Positions 33,301 through 46,023 of a stretch of 64,000 nucleotides of DNA are shown piece by piece. A program made the translations under genes and the position numbers. Location: NCBI RefSeq assembly GCF_028554725.1, contig NC_071668.1, positions 73,091,719-73,155,718 on the forward strand. Reading direction: 5' to 3'. The notes beneath the pieces were generated by a model. The model was not told where the DNA came from and ran no database searches. It saw only the letters and a list, made by a program, of their open reading frames with translations. Within the stretch, counting starts at the first letter, position 1; the number at the start of each line of letters is the position of its first letter. The DNA is from Zeugodacus cucurbitae. Taxonomy: Eukaryota > Arthropoda > Insecta > Diptera > Tephritidae.

Positions 33301-36300
33301 TTGCAATTTTGGTTTGACATGTACATAGAAATAAAAGAAAAAAGAGAAAAGAGGATAAACAAAGTGGACGAACGAAAGAAACAAACATGCGAGAGAGAGA
33401 ACTTGTGTAAATTTGGAAAATTCTTTTATTCGCTAATACGAAAATAAAAATGCGAAAAACCATGCGAAATCATAAGAAAATTTTGTGAAAATGCTTGTAT
33501 GTACATATGTATGTCGGTCTGTTCGCACGATAAGTTGGGTTAAAGGATGTGTGTTATTTAAATAGTTTAAAATTAGAACTGAGAACGTTTGTTCAAGTCA
33601 TGAAATTAGTAAAATATATGTATTATTATGTTTATGGAAATGAAATGAAAATAAATATGTATTAATTGCACAATTTTTAGCATATAGTTAGGCATAGCAT
33701 TACTAACATTATTACATACTAGAACTAGAGAGCTCTACACAATAAAATAATATTAAAAAATACCGAAAAAATGTTTAATAAAAAATTATATTTAATAAAA
33801 ATATTCAATAATATAATAATGAAATAAAAATATTTAATAAAAAAATAAATAAAAATATTTAATAAAAAAAAATTAAAAATATTTAATAAAAATATTCAAT
33901 AATATAATAATCAAATAAAAATATTTAACAAAAAAAAAATAAAAATATTTAATAAAAAAATAAAAATATTTAATAAAAAAATAAATAAAAATATTTAATA
34001 AAAAAAATTAAAAATATTTAATAAAAAAGTTAAAAATATTTAATGAAAATATTCAATAATATAATAATCAAATAAAAATATTTAATAAAAATACTCAATA
34101 ATATAATAATCAAATAAAAATATTTAATAAAAAAAAATTAACAATATTTAATAAGAAATAAATAAAAATATTTAATGAAAAAAAATAAAAAAATTCAATA
34201 ATATAATAATCAAATAAAAATATTTAGCAAAAATATTCAATAATATAATAATCAAATAAAAATAATTAATAAAAAAATAAATAAAAATATATAGTAAAAA
34301 AATTAAAAATATTTAATAAAAAAGTTAAAAATATTTAATGAAAATATTCAATAATATAATAATCAAATAAAAATATTCAATAATATAATAATCAAATAAA
34401 AATATTTAATAAAAAAAAATTAAAAATATTTAATAAGAAATAAATAAAAATATTTAATAAAAAAAAAATAAAAAAAAATCAATAATATAATAATCAAATA
34501 AAAATATTTAACAAAAATATTCAATAATATAATAATCGAAAATAATTAATAAAAATATAAATAAAAATATATATTAAAAAATTAAAACTATTTAATAAAA
34601 AAGTTAAAAATATTTAATGAAAATGTTCAATAATATAATAATCAAATAAAAATATTTAATAAAAAACTAAAAATATTTAATAAATAAAAATTAAAAATAT
34701 TTAATAAAAAATTTAAAAATATTTAATTAAAATATAAAAATATTTAATAAAAAATTAAAAATATTTAAGAAAAAGAAAATAAAAAATATTGAATGAAATA
34801 AAAATAAAAATATTTAATACAAAAAATAAAATTGTTTAATAAAATAAAATAAAAATATTTAATAAAAAAACTAAAAATTATTTAATAAAATACAACAAAA
34901 ATATTTGATGAAAAAATATAAAATATATAACCAGAGCAATAGAAATATAATAAAATAATATATTTTTACATTAAATTACTATTAAAAATTAGAGCATATT
35001 TTTAATTAATTTTATAAATTTTTCGCTTGCCATAGCAATTCAAAGCTTTTATGAAAATTTGCATAAAAATTCAAAATAAATTTAAATCCACCGTTATACA
35101 AATATGTATGTATGTATGATTATGTATTAGAAGCCACATGATATAAGCACAAATGATATTAATAAATAATGCTGCGCTTATTGCTAAACTAGAACAACAT
35201 TTACCTTCTTTCTCTATGGCATATTCGGCCGAGCCTTGATGGAAGTGATTGCGTGTCAATAGCAACATACGACCGACCAAATCTGTCGTTGAAACACCGG
35301 CAGTGCGACGTACTTCCCTGTGAGAAGTAAGACAAAAAAAACACGTTTAGACATTAAAAATGCAAAATGAAAATCAATATTTCAATTAAATATGTATAAA
35401 CGTACTTGTAGCGGTTGGCAGACTTCACAAGGTGATATGTGTCCACACCTTCAGCGGTCATTGTGATGTCATCTGTGGGTAGGAGAAATATAATTGAGAT
35501 AATAATTAAAAATTTTGAATTTTTTCTATTTTTTGCTTCAGCGTTTAGTTATACTCACCACCATGCACGCAGAAATCACAATTGTATTCGTCGAGCACTT
35601 CGAGTGTTGTCACATAGGGCGCACCCAGCACTACCTCATCCACCCACTTGATGCCCTTGACCATTTTGACGCGTTCCTCCTCCGTAAATACGGGTGGTCC
35701 TTTGTGTTTTGTGATCTCCTCATCGGTGTGTATGCCGACGATGACTTTATCGCCAAGTGCTTTGGCTTGTCGCAGGGAATTGGCATGGCCGAAATGCACC
35801 ATATCATAGCTGCATGGGAAGAAAGTGGTATTCATTAGTATATAATATATTTTTTTAGAGTATGTATATATATATATTGATGAATAGTGCTGAACTTAAT
35901 TGGTATATTATGCCGGCTTGCGTTTGGTAGCTATATAATTGTTAACAATTGTGACAGTGACGTCTGCTACACTACACATTCGGCCATATAGCCGTCACAT
36001 CAATTATGATAAAGAAAAGTGTGATTATGTACACAATCTTCGAGCGCGCGATTGCTTAGCAATAAACTATACGACTATTTGAGTGATTTGTAAAAAAAAA
36101 AAAACAAAAAGTAATCTAAAAATAAACCAAAAGATTTGCACGGGAAATGCCGAGTTCATCGAAAGAATTCTGTTTAGTCAGTTTAAAAAGTCGATAACGT
36201 TAATAGGCAGACGTTTCGTGTGTAGATAAGGAAGCTTTTACCAATAAAAAGTCACAATTAAGTAACAAACATACAATTGTCTGTGAGTCAAACAATTTTC

Positions 36301-39300
36301 TGCGATTGTACATTCCCTTTTAATGTTGACTTTTTAATTAGCAACTCACGATAAATATAACAACATATGAAACATTTACCTGTTGGAAAGTAAACATATT
36401 GGAAATCACTTATACACTTTTGGATAAACTAAAATGCACAAATTTAAGCTTAAACACATGATATTAAATGATTTTTTGGTTAGTTTTGAACTAGCACATG
36501 ACTAGTTAGAAGTTTTGGCATTTTGGCACGATATGTAAGTATGTATATTCGAGTAATATTTAGGTTTGAGAACGCGAAAAAGACGTTGCTTTGAAGTACG
36601 TAACAAATTGCAAATACTTTTTCTGATTTTTTCCATCCTTCGTGTTTGCAAAATAATACTTTTGCCTTTCTTTTCTTTTTTCAATAGCTTTGCCTTTCCA
36701 TTAACGTATAAAATAAATTTAAAACACTGAAATATTTTAATAAAATATCAACGCTCAGACATTATGAAATTAAAAAAACAATTTAATTTGCTATTCTGCT
36801 TTTCCAGGAACATCTTTAAAATATTAAAATATTTAAAATAAATATAATAATAAATCAAAATAAATTTGACAGCTAAGCAACAGCTGTTAAACAGTGGTGG
36901 GAGAAATCGTGTGGCCACATCGTGCAATTAAAGTATTGCAAAAAAAAGAATATTTTTTATTAAAATTATTTTATTAGAAATCACGCAATTTAAAATGAAA
37001 CCGCACACAATAATAAAAGCAACTACAATGTAGTGTTATCAACTGACTTTGTGACTAGCCGACGCTTAGTACGGATGTGCATATATGTATGTATGTATGC
37101 AGATAACCCACTTGCAACTAACAAATGGCGCAATATGGAAGTTATTGTCGCGTAAAGATAAATACAATAAAATTTATTTAGTTTTAGACGCTTCATTTGA
37201 ATATTTTGTTTGTGGATTTAGTACAACTTTACAAAAATTAAATATAAAAATCTGTCGCAAACAACAAAAATATATATAAATTGCGTTATTTTCTTAGCAA
37301 AAAAATATATTATATAATTTTTAATAACTAACTTTGACTAACACACACACACACTCATATGTTCTCCGGTTAATTCAGGGTTAGACCCCGCACTTAATGC
37401 AATATTTGTCATTAAAGTTCATGAACTTCGCACAATTTTATGTTAATTACAGCTGTTATAAAAAAGGCACAAAACTTTAAATAAAGGAAAAATAGCAAAA
37501 AAAAAACAAAAATAATAATAACAAACAGTACAGCTAATATACATACACACACATATTGTATCACACTTTGCAGTAAAATTTCTAGCAAAAAATTACGGAA
37601 TAAATTTGCCGCCAAATGTCGAGGTAAACAGCACACTCTACTATCAAACACATTAATATAATTTGTATACATATATAATTTTACGTGTGCACGTCAGAAA
37701 CAAACAAACACACGCCGCGCTCCCCTGCCGTCATATCATTATCAAACTCATCGTGCCATCATGCCAACCGCTTGGTCAATGGGCCGTTTCTGACGACGCC
37801 ACGTTACGCCGCACACCCCGCAATTCATGGCAGCAAGCAAGCAAACTATGCAATTCCGTCGACTCAGCTGTTGACAAGATTGTACTTTGGACCCGATCAT
37901 ATGTTGCATTCAGCAGGTTGGTTTTTTTCACTGTCTATTTTGTTTTTGTTGTTTTGCCGCATTGGTTGGTTGTGTGCGTTATATGTACAAGTGGGACCAG
38001 CAGACAAATTATGGTAAGTGAAAAAAAACGCGAAGATAAAACAAAACAATGCGCTTGAATATGTGGTTGTGTGATATACACGTCCATATGTATGTATGTT
38101 TGTAGCAGCAATTTTAAGTTTCATTTCGATTTTTTTATTTTTAATCTCTCGATATGTTAGCACGTTTAGCGCGATGTTGGCTGCCAACGCAGCTATTTTC
38201 TACGAAATATATATGCAAATGCATATTTATGTATATTTTAAAAAGATATCGTTCTTTCTTTGCGAAGTGTTTCAAGAAGATATCTCGTGGAAGTAATATA
38301 TTTAAATATATGTATGTATATATTCGAATGACGTGTTTCAATTCAATGTAAAAAATCTATTTTTAGTTGAAACAAAAAATATTGTATTTTCAAGTTATTA
38401 TAATTATATGTTTTTCTTCGCATTTGACGTAATTGCTTACGTGTTAAACAACTTGCGAGGTCTGAGAAGTATTATTTAATGGAAATATAATTTTTTTTCG
38501 TTAAAATTATTTAAATATTTTAAATAATTTAATATAATTTAATTAATTTTAAATATTTATTTTTTAATTTTACGCTTTTATTTTAATGAAAAAGGTTTAA
38601 TTATTTTAAAGAATTTATTTTATTTAATTTTTAATATTTATTTTTTAATTCTATTTCTTTAACTTTATTTTTTATTTGAATTAAAAAGCTTTAACATTTT
38701 TTTCGGATTAATTTAATTTACATAATTTCATTTTGTGTTTTTGTTTTATTATTCATTATTTTCCTTTTTTTTAATTAAATTTTTTTCATTATTTATTTGA
38801 ACTTTCATATTTTTTATAAAATTTTCCTATGTGGCATCCTTTTCTTGAGAGCTTATTCGCAATTTTGACACATAATGACATTTCTTTTTTTAATTTTTAG
38901 ACTTTTGAACTTAGAATAGTGAAAAAATAGTTTAAAAGAATTAAATACAAGTAATATAATATTAGAAGTTCCCATAGTATTAACAACAACACAAATATAT
39001 ATGTTTGTATATAAATAAAACTACGGCACTCATATAGCAGCAGCATCGCCAATGCAAACCAGATAGCCGGTAAACGCTCATGTTACCCTTAAGTTATGTC
39101 ACATATTTTGTTTAATTTATCTGTTAGTGCATTAATACGCCTGGCTATGTAGATATTAAATTACATAAACAAACGAACAAATGTTATTGATTACGCGTAT
39201 CTACACACCCAGTGGGTGTTTTATCGTCATAGCTCGAGATCGATAAAGTCGAATTGTTATTTTTTTCTGCTCACAACATTGACATATAATTTAAGTACAT

Positions 39301-42300
39301 ACTTTTAAAATGTATAATATAGTCAAATGTGTTGGTAATTTGTGACAGCCGGCATAACTTGTCTTATCAACCAAACCAAAAAAGGTGGTTTTTATCAGTA
39401 TATATATGTAGATGTAGGTAAATATATTACGTTTCGAGGTCGTATACAATTTCCGGCATACTATGTGTAATTGAGGACAATATTTTCACAATGTGTTAAA
39501 AAATTAAAAATAAAATTAAAAATAAAATTAAATTAATAAAAAAATAAAAATAAAAAAATTAAAAAAAAATAAAAAAAATTTAAATAAAATAAAATTAATA
39601 AAAAAAATTAAAAAAAAAATTAATAAAAAAAATAAAAAATAATAAAAAAAATGTAATTAAAAAGAAAATATAAAAAAATATTAAAGAAAATTACAAAAAA
39701 ATTAGAAAGAAAATAATAAATTAAAAAAATATATATAAAAAAACATTAAGAAAAATAATAATTTTAAGAAAAATATTTTTAATAATATATCATTAGAAAA
39801 TATTAATAGTAAAATAAAGAACTATACTTTACAATAAAGAATTATGTCACAGCAAATGAAATAATTCAAGCAAACAAGTTATGCCACATGTCATCTGCTT
39901 AGACGCCTTTGCATAGGCGTTCTCATAATTTTCTATAAAAATAGCACTTTATTTACCTTTATAGCTATTTGTACAAGTCTACAGCACTTGATAAGTGTTG
40001 CTATGTATTTGCTAACGACTAACGTATTTAGGTTGTGTTTTTTTTGGAATTTTTGGAAAGTTGTTAAACTTCAGAGCGTAACTAATATACACCAACAATC
40101 AAATAATGACAAGCAAATTGACGTAAAACTAAAAAAAAATATGCCTAAAATTTGAATTTAGCACAAAAAGTGTCTAATTGCTTGTGTATACATAAATATT
40201 TTAACAGCTTTTCTTTAATTGTCTAAGAACACGCAAAACAAATTAAAAATATTAAGCACTGGCACAGGTGTGTACAAGCGCTTACTAAATATAATTACAT
40301 TTTAAAGTTGTTAATTGCAAAACGAAATAGTTCTAAACTTTAAGTTTTTAACAGTCCAACAGCAAAAAATGTAAAATATCAAAATTCGTTTTAATTACTT
40401 ATTCATTTAAGTGTAAAAATATATCATAACTGGTAATAAAAAAATTTGGAAATTGCTACGTAATTAGCAAATACAGATGATATTAACTTGTGTGTCCTCT
40501 GTTAGGCATCACTTCATCACTTCATCACCAATCAACCAAAATGGAATACTTTTTCAAACATTACAATTTTGACAATAAAAACTCATGAGTCTGAAATCCT
40601 AAAAGTATGCAAGAAATTTGTAAATAATTCATGGTTCAACCCCTAAAAGTAGGCAAGCAATTTTCAAATAATTAATATCTCAAATCTTAAAAGTAGGCAA
40701 AAATTTTAAATAATTGATATTTCAACTCCCAAAAGTAGCCAAGAAATTTTCAAAAGGTACTCAGTACATTTTCCAAATGTTTTCAAAGTGTTCAAACACA
40801 GAAAGGGATTCAATCTAAACCAAAATGTCATATCAAACTTAATACGTAGTTTGATATGACATTTTTTCCAATATTGCAATAAAAGTCAAATATGTATTTA
40901 AAATGCTTTTTTTGATTAAATTCAATTTAAAATATTTTTTTTGACGATCAAGTAATAATATACAACAAAAGCCTAGATAATATTAGTACAATAGAAGTGA
41001 TTACAAATACAAGTTCAATGTTTTCGCTTTCATCGACTTCCTCAATAAAAATAAATTCTATACAAATTCAGCAGTTTTTCCATGAGATGCAATTTAAAAA
41101 TAAACACAAACTAATAATAAATACGTATTACATATGTTACTTATTAACAAATAAATAAAAAAATATTAATTATAGCCTAACGTACAACAAATAATTTCAG
41201 GAATGAATTTAAAAACGGCAAGTGCTTATAAAAATGAAAAGATCTACAACTTTGAGCTGCCGGAAAGCAGATCGGCACGACAGACAAGCCAAGCAAACCT
41301 TTGCTCCCGGAGATTTCAGAGCGTCTTCAACAAGCATGCTCAGCGATACTCTTGCTTCGCGAGTAGCGTGGTAGTTGCTTGGCGAAATATACTACATATT
41401 GGCTTATCAATTGTGCTAGCATTATTTTTTGAATGATTGTATTTGAGTTTATATGTATGTTGGACGCTATCACATAATGCCATTAGCCCGATGGCTAAGG
41501 CTATAAACCCCACACACGACACTTGTATGGTGCCTCCTTCACTATAATATATTTGTATTGCCATGTGTATGTATTAAATTGGAGCAAGGGACCGAGATTA
41601 AGCTGACGCATATCAGCATATTTGTGTAAATATACAAACGTACATAGTGGCACTTGTATGCAATTTTTAATCAATTAAAGGCGTTACGTCAATGGTGAAC
41701 CGTGTGTGATTGGAGGAATGAACATCAGGCGATTTTCTGTAGAATTTGGAATCCAGCGTTATCAGTAGTAAAAGTATTATTGTTATTTTTATTAGTTAAT
41801 CATACGAACATATGTATGTATATGAAATAACGGTGTTTGTATGTATGTACTCTTTAACTTTGCGTAGAATTTTGCAGTCTTCAAAAACGGGAATCACTGA
41901 ATGAATTGATGACCCCTTGCTTTGTCAATAAAGATAACTCTTCTAGTCATTTTTCACTTTTTGTTGTTTCTCAATAATCGTTAGAGTTTGTTGTATGAGT
42001 AAACACTTTAAGGAACACAGGAAGCGGATGTCATGCGCCATATTTTATCAATTAAACAAATCAACGCTAGAGCTAAATCTATTTTTGTTCATTTTTTTAA
42101 ATGTTTTGTTAAGGGTCAACGGACACACTTTTTATGCGCTTTCTTCTGAATGGATCTTGTGAGCTGATAATTTATGATGAAAAATAGAAACCAAACATTT
42201 GTTTCGAAAATTGTTTATAAATTTCAAAATACATTTGAACTTTCCTAACTCGAATCACCAAAATCGTCAAAAAAACTTGGAGTTATAGATGTTCGACCGC

Positions 42301-45300
42301 TAATTTTCTTGTTAAAAATTGAAGTTTTTATATTGTTATAATAAACAACAAATGCTCACTATGTTCAACTAATTAAATTATATTTTGTCGTTTCAATATT
42401 TTAAATCACAAATAGCAGCTGCGGCGAAAGTTGTGTGTTGCAACTCAAAAGGAAATGCTTTGTTTAACTGATAAAAAGCTGTTTATGCCTTTTAAGAAAA
42501 TGAGGAAATTAAGTTAGAAAACAGAGAACAGCATAAAACATTCCCCAAATAATTTATGAAAGTGTTAATCAGATATTTGTATGTACAAAACAAATATCAG
42601 TATATCCGGTTAATGAGCAGCATATTATTTATTATATTTTAAACACAGTTTAACAACTTGCAATTCACTATTTTATACATTTTACGTATTATTTTTAAAT
42701 TTTTTTTAGTTTTAATTTTTTTATTTTCAATTTTAATGTTTTATTTTGAATTTTAAATTTTTTTAAATTTTAATTTTATTTTAAATTTTATTTTTTTTTT
42801 AATTTAATTTTAATTTTTTTTTAATTTTAATTTTATTTTAAATTTTTTTTTTTTTTTATTTTATTTTTTAATTTTTTTTTTTCAATTTTTTTTTTAATTT
42901 TTTTTTAATCTTTTATTTTTTTAATTTTTTTTTTTTTAATTTTTTATTTTTTTTTTAATTTTCTATTTTTTTTTTTTAATTTTTAATTCAGTTGCTTTTA
43001 TTAATTTAAATTTTTACATTTCAAAGAAAAATATATTACTTGTGTGCTTCTCAGACTTAAATTCGTAAACGAACAAAACGACAAAAAAGAAATTTCCTTA
43101 ATCACTGTCGCAGACATGCGCAAAACGTACATATGTAAATACTACCGTTGAATGGTCTGATATGGTGGTGGCCAGGCACATCACGTGATTTTTGCGTATC
43201 TACACAACTAATAAAACGCGCGAAACCACAACAACATGTGAATTAAATTGAATAAGCGCGCTTAAGAATTCAAATCCAAACCAGTTCAACCAAAAAACCC
43301 ATAAAAAATGTATAATCACACAAAGAAATGTGTGTAAACATACATACATTTGTTCATATGTATATATACATATTAATACGAGGATACACATAAGAACAAC
43401 TGAAGAATAGTTTCTACTAAAATGGCACTCTTGCATTTGCAAGCACAGTAGAATTTGCGAAATGGAAAGAAAGTCATGGCTTGACATTGACGCCGAGCGC
43501 TCGTTAAGTCGTCTGAAATGTTAACTAATGAATTCAATTCAAGGCAAATACAATAAATGTACAAGCACAATCATTTTGTAAATAAAAATTAACAATTCTT
43601 GTGGAATTTCACGCATCACGCCACAATTTGTGAAAAAATGTCACACAAAAGAGAAAAATGTGCAAAGAATTGATTAAAATTTAATATATTTTTATATGCA
43701 TATTTATTTTTATATAAATACACATGTACATACATATTTAGCAAACATATTTTCGCATTATTTATAATAAAACTTCATATATGCATATGGTTGTATGTAA
43801 ATAAAATATTACAAGAATTTATATTTAATAAATTCAAAAAAAAAAAAAATATATTTTATAAACATAGCAACTACAATTGTCATATTATTCAAAATTATAT
43901 TATATTTTAAATATGTATGTAGATTTCCCTCACACTTAATATGTAAAAATATGTAGAAAAAACAAACAAATTGACAAGTTGCTTTGCTAATTACCAATTA
44001 ACATTATATGCACTTATTGACAGCAGTGGTGATATCATTGCAATATTATATACACTGCACTACGCTATAATCCTAAGTGGAATCTGCGGAAAATTCCATT
44101 CGACTATATTTACATATATATTATGCAAAGTTATATGAATGAATGAATGTGAGTAGCGCACTGCATAAAAATATTGCAATTGTAGTGAAACTCATAGTAT
44201 AAAAGTATTTATTCATACTCATACTCATTACTATTTTTATACCGCATCAGCACATTATAATAAGTTTTTAACCCTGGACGGTCATCCTTTTTTTTGTACA
44301 TTAACGTCATCCTTCGTCAATATGACGACGTTTTATTTTTTTTATTTATTTATTTCATTATTAATAAATACAAGTCAAAAATAAAAAGGAAACTTTTATT
44401 CTTTTAACTTAAAATTAATAATTCACAGTCTTCTAAAAACATATTTACAGTGAAAATAAAATAGTTCGTAGTCATTTTGACAAAGGATGACCGTCTAGGG
44501 TTAAAAACAAATACGGTGAAACTTCAATAACTCGAACACTTGAGTTGGCAATAGCGTTTAGAAGCCAAATTTCATACAAATCTCCTTCCCTAACTCGAAT
44601 TTCTATAACTCGAACTTTTGAAGTGGCAATAGAAGGCAACATTCCTTCCATAAATCGAACTTATTGATCGGGTCATAAATTTTAAATTTTTAATCGAGGT
44701 AGAATTTTAGAGAGTCCCTATACATATATCTTATGAAGGCGAACAAAAAGTATGATATTACTCTTATGAATTGCATAAATCGAATGTCGATTTGTAGTGA
44801 AATTTATAGTATTCCTACTCATTACTATTTTTATACTGCATCAGCACATTATAATAAGTTTTTAAAAACAAACATATTCAAAAAAAAATTAATAGAAATT
44901 GCCAGAACAATCATAAAATACAAACTTCAATAATGATTTTTTATTACTAATGAAATGTTGTTTTTTCGATAATAATCTAACCGGTAGAATATTAAAAATC
45001 GATTAATAATTATTAAACATGTTCTCACTTTGCAAATTGCATTGTTCCCAAATTTTAATAACATAAATTGCAAAAAGTGATAAAGACCGGTATATTCAAC
45101 GGAAGTAAACAAAACTAGATGGCTATCAAAAATTTTGCAATGTTCAACTCCTTTCTAGAAAATGACAACATGTAAATTGATAGATACATTTGCCACCATA
45201 TCTCGCTTATCACGACAAGCAGGAACTTGCTATCCTTATCAACAACATAGCGGAACAACAATGTAGGCGTACAAGCAGAATGTATGCGTATAGATATCAC

Positions 45301-46023
45301 TTGATATATATGTATAATATTTTTTGTGATGTTTGTTGCCAAGTAAATAAATAGCAACGCTAATTGAATAGCTGACATTTCATTTCATTTTTTTTTTTTT
45401 TTTTTTGTAATTCACTTACGAGTATCTTGTGCATTTTGCCGTAGTGCAAAATTTTCGCTTGCATCAATGTCAAGGGCGCATACGTAGGCACGTACAAGTG
45501 ACTAGTTTATGACCGTGAAAACAATGCTCTTTATCATTGTTCGTGGCCATGTGTTCAATTAACTGAACGCCAAAGCAAACTGCTAGTGGAAGCATTAACA
45601 ACTAAGTTTCTCCCCAACACAAGATGCTCCAATGAATATGCATAGATATTTTTGCTGAACTATACTACGATAAGTTCCAAACTTGCTATGCACTAACTTT
45701 AAATTATATGACGTAACATTCTCTTAGGAATAACACATTCTTGAACTTATAAACTAAAACATTAATTTTGGTACAAATGATGAAATACATATGTACATGT
45801 GTATGAGCACACATTTTTCCTAATGCACTTCAAAATATAAGGAAAATTATTAAATGACTCACCATCCATCGCACCAGACGCGTACTTCTTTTTTCTCAAC
45901 TGTATGTTGGTCAGTAGTTTGTTGTTGCTGATCTTGACTTTGGCGGTTGTTGTTACAGAGGCCGGTCGCCACCTGGGCGTTGCTCGTTTCATTGGACAGC
46001 GGCTGGCTCACTTTTTCACTCAT
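30363..46023 (-). CDS. Pect: Ethanolamine-phosphate cytidylyltransferase
   Basis: Seven exons join in phase: 46023-45863, 35809-35559, 35472-35406, 35317-35205, 32831-32704, 32432-32247 and 30680-30363, giving 407 residues. The enzyme makes CDP-ethanolamine from CTP and phosphoethanolamine, the rate-controlling step of the Kennedy pathway to phosphatidylethanolamine. Two cytidylyltransferase folds are visible. Domain 1 has CYDMVHFGHANS (HxGH at residues 59-62) and RTAGVSTTDL (from 164). Domain 2 has AGAFDLFHVGHLDFL (HxGH at 251-254) but ends in GIFTLIDSTNSMTTELIV rather than RTxGxST, as in human PCYT2. The start ATG at 46023 precedes a Gln-rich, poorly conserved leader. An upstream in-frame TTG was rejected. 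Length fits the family (~390-400). Intron 1 is ~10 kb and splits the codon just before the first HxGH motif. Introns 4-6 carry a satellite, a MITE and nested repeats. Confidence 0.96.
30752..32217 (-). repeat. Dispersed repeat family A, reverse copy split by a LINE ORF1 fragment
   Basis: The left part (30752-31067) and right part (31620-32217) follow the family in reverse orientation, ending with TTGCGAGAGTATA, the hairpin-bearing terminus and CCTTACTTGTTATTT. Between them lies foreign GC-rich DNA. Compared with the copy at 14590-15490, about 250 bp of the family sequence is missing at the junction. The copy sits in Pect intron 6. Confidence 0.75.
31068..31620 (-). mobile_element. LINE ORF1/gag-like fragment nested in repeat family A
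   Basis: The minus strand is open for more than 165 codons (31575 to 31072, extending upstream without a stop to a run of Asn codons). The product is basic, with SKGTSARLMVAS, KRNRKTPARELKSYRRLATK and IVERYSIMLEWAKNVLSERG. Composition and the alpha-helical basic segment resemble ORF1 N-terminal regions of I/R1-type LINEs. No zinc knuckle is present in this piece. Base composition is far more GC-rich than the surroundings. The assignment rests on resemblance only. Confidence 0.5.
32514..32674. mobile_element. Pogo-like MITE, 161 bp, in Pect intron 5
   Basis: The ends are CAGTTGAACTGCCATAACTC and, in reverse, CAGTTGAACTTTCCTAACTC. A TA follows on the right; the left flank reads ACA, so the duplication has decayed. 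It is related to the element at 18191-18384. Confidence 0.75.
33720..34960. repeat. AT minisatellite array in Pect intron 4
   Basis: About 1.2 kb is built from variants of AAAAATATTTAATAAAA. These are interspersed with a longer unit (TATTCAATAATATAATAATC, AAATAAAAATATTTAA) that recurs at least ten times. Some units are grouped in higher-order blocks. There is no coding capacity. Confidence 0.93.
39490..39830. repeat. A-rich low-complexity tract (AAAATTAAAAA type)
   Basis: Over 300 bp consist almost only of A with scattered T, in runs such as AAATTAATAAAAAAAT. It lies in Pect intron 1. Confidence 0.85.
40590..40760. repeat. 43 bp tandem repeat, four units
   Basis: Four degenerate units share CCTAAAAGTAGGCAAGAAAT and a following TTCAAATAATT. 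They start at about 40590, 40635, 40678 and 40720. It lies in Pect intron 1, 60 bp before a near-perfect hairpin. Confidence 0.8.
40822..40865. repeat. Perfect inverted repeat, 18 bp arms, 8 bp loop
   Basis: The left arm AAAATGTCATATCAAACT (40822-40839) and its exact complement (40848-40865) flank TAATACGT. It is shorter than a typical microRNA precursor and the pairing does not extend outward. Confidence 0.9.
42238..42299. mobile_element. Pogo-like MITE relic
   Basis: TTGAACTTTCCTAACTCGAA on the left and, in reverse, GTCGAACATCTATAACTCCA on the right resemble the two ends of the element at 32514-32674 brought together. It may be an internally deleted copy. Confidence 0.4.
42690..43000. repeat. 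T-rich low-complexity tract
   Basis: About 300 bp of poly-T with scattered A (TTTTAATTTT type). It lies in Pect intron 1 with no other features. Confidence 0.85.
44272..44500. mobile_element. piggyBac-type MITE, 229 bp, with TTAA duplication
   Basis: The ends are CCCTGGACGGTCATCCTTT and its near-perfect complement AAAGGATGACCGTCTAGGG. They are flanked by TTAA on both sides (44268-44271 and 44501-44504). TTAA duplication and CCC..GGG ends are the hallmark of piggyBac elements. A second inverted GTCATCCTT motif lies just inside the left end. There is no coding capacity. Confidence 0.88.
44514..44720. mobile_element. Pogo-like MITE, right end eroded
   Basis: The left end CGGTGAAACTTCAATAACTC follows a TA. 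The interior repeats TAACTCGAA and TTGGCAATAG as in the copies at 18191 and 32514. The right terminus is degraded. Confidence 0.6.

Larger units (their letters stand above)
44183..44865. repeat. Diverged direct duplication (~90 bp) flanking MITE insertions
   Basis: The segment 44183-44271 (TGTAGTGAAACTCATAGTAT, then ACTCATTACTATTTTTATAC and CATCAGCACATTATAATAAG) recurs at 44795-44862 with a small deletion. The text after the piggyBac-type MITE in copy 1 (AAACAAA) is also found in copy 2, which lacks the MITE. Confidence 0.8.
35810..45862 (-). other. Pect intron 1 (10 kb), no nested gene supported
   Basis: It is bounded by a GTGAGT donor at 45862 and a CATGCAG acceptor at 35810. It contains A-rich (39490-39830) and T-rich (42700-43000) low-complexity tracts, a 43 bp tandem repeat (40590-40760), an 18 bp-arm hairpin (40822-40865), a piggyBac-type MITE and pogo-like MITEs near 44.3-44.7 kb. 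Several open frames of 60-130 codons (for example 37663-38058) lack domains or coding character. The less AT-rich segment 37690-37920 could be regulatory. Confidence 0.6.

Noticed and set aside
37663..38058. 131-codon plus-strand frame in Pect intron 1 as a nested gene
   Set aside because: It has no recognisable domain, and an alternative overlapping frame of similar length exists; the local base composition better fits a regulatory segment.
40822..40865. Hairpin as a microRNA gene
   Set aside because: The stem is only 18 bp with an 8 bp loop and no extended pairing, too short for a typical fly precursor.
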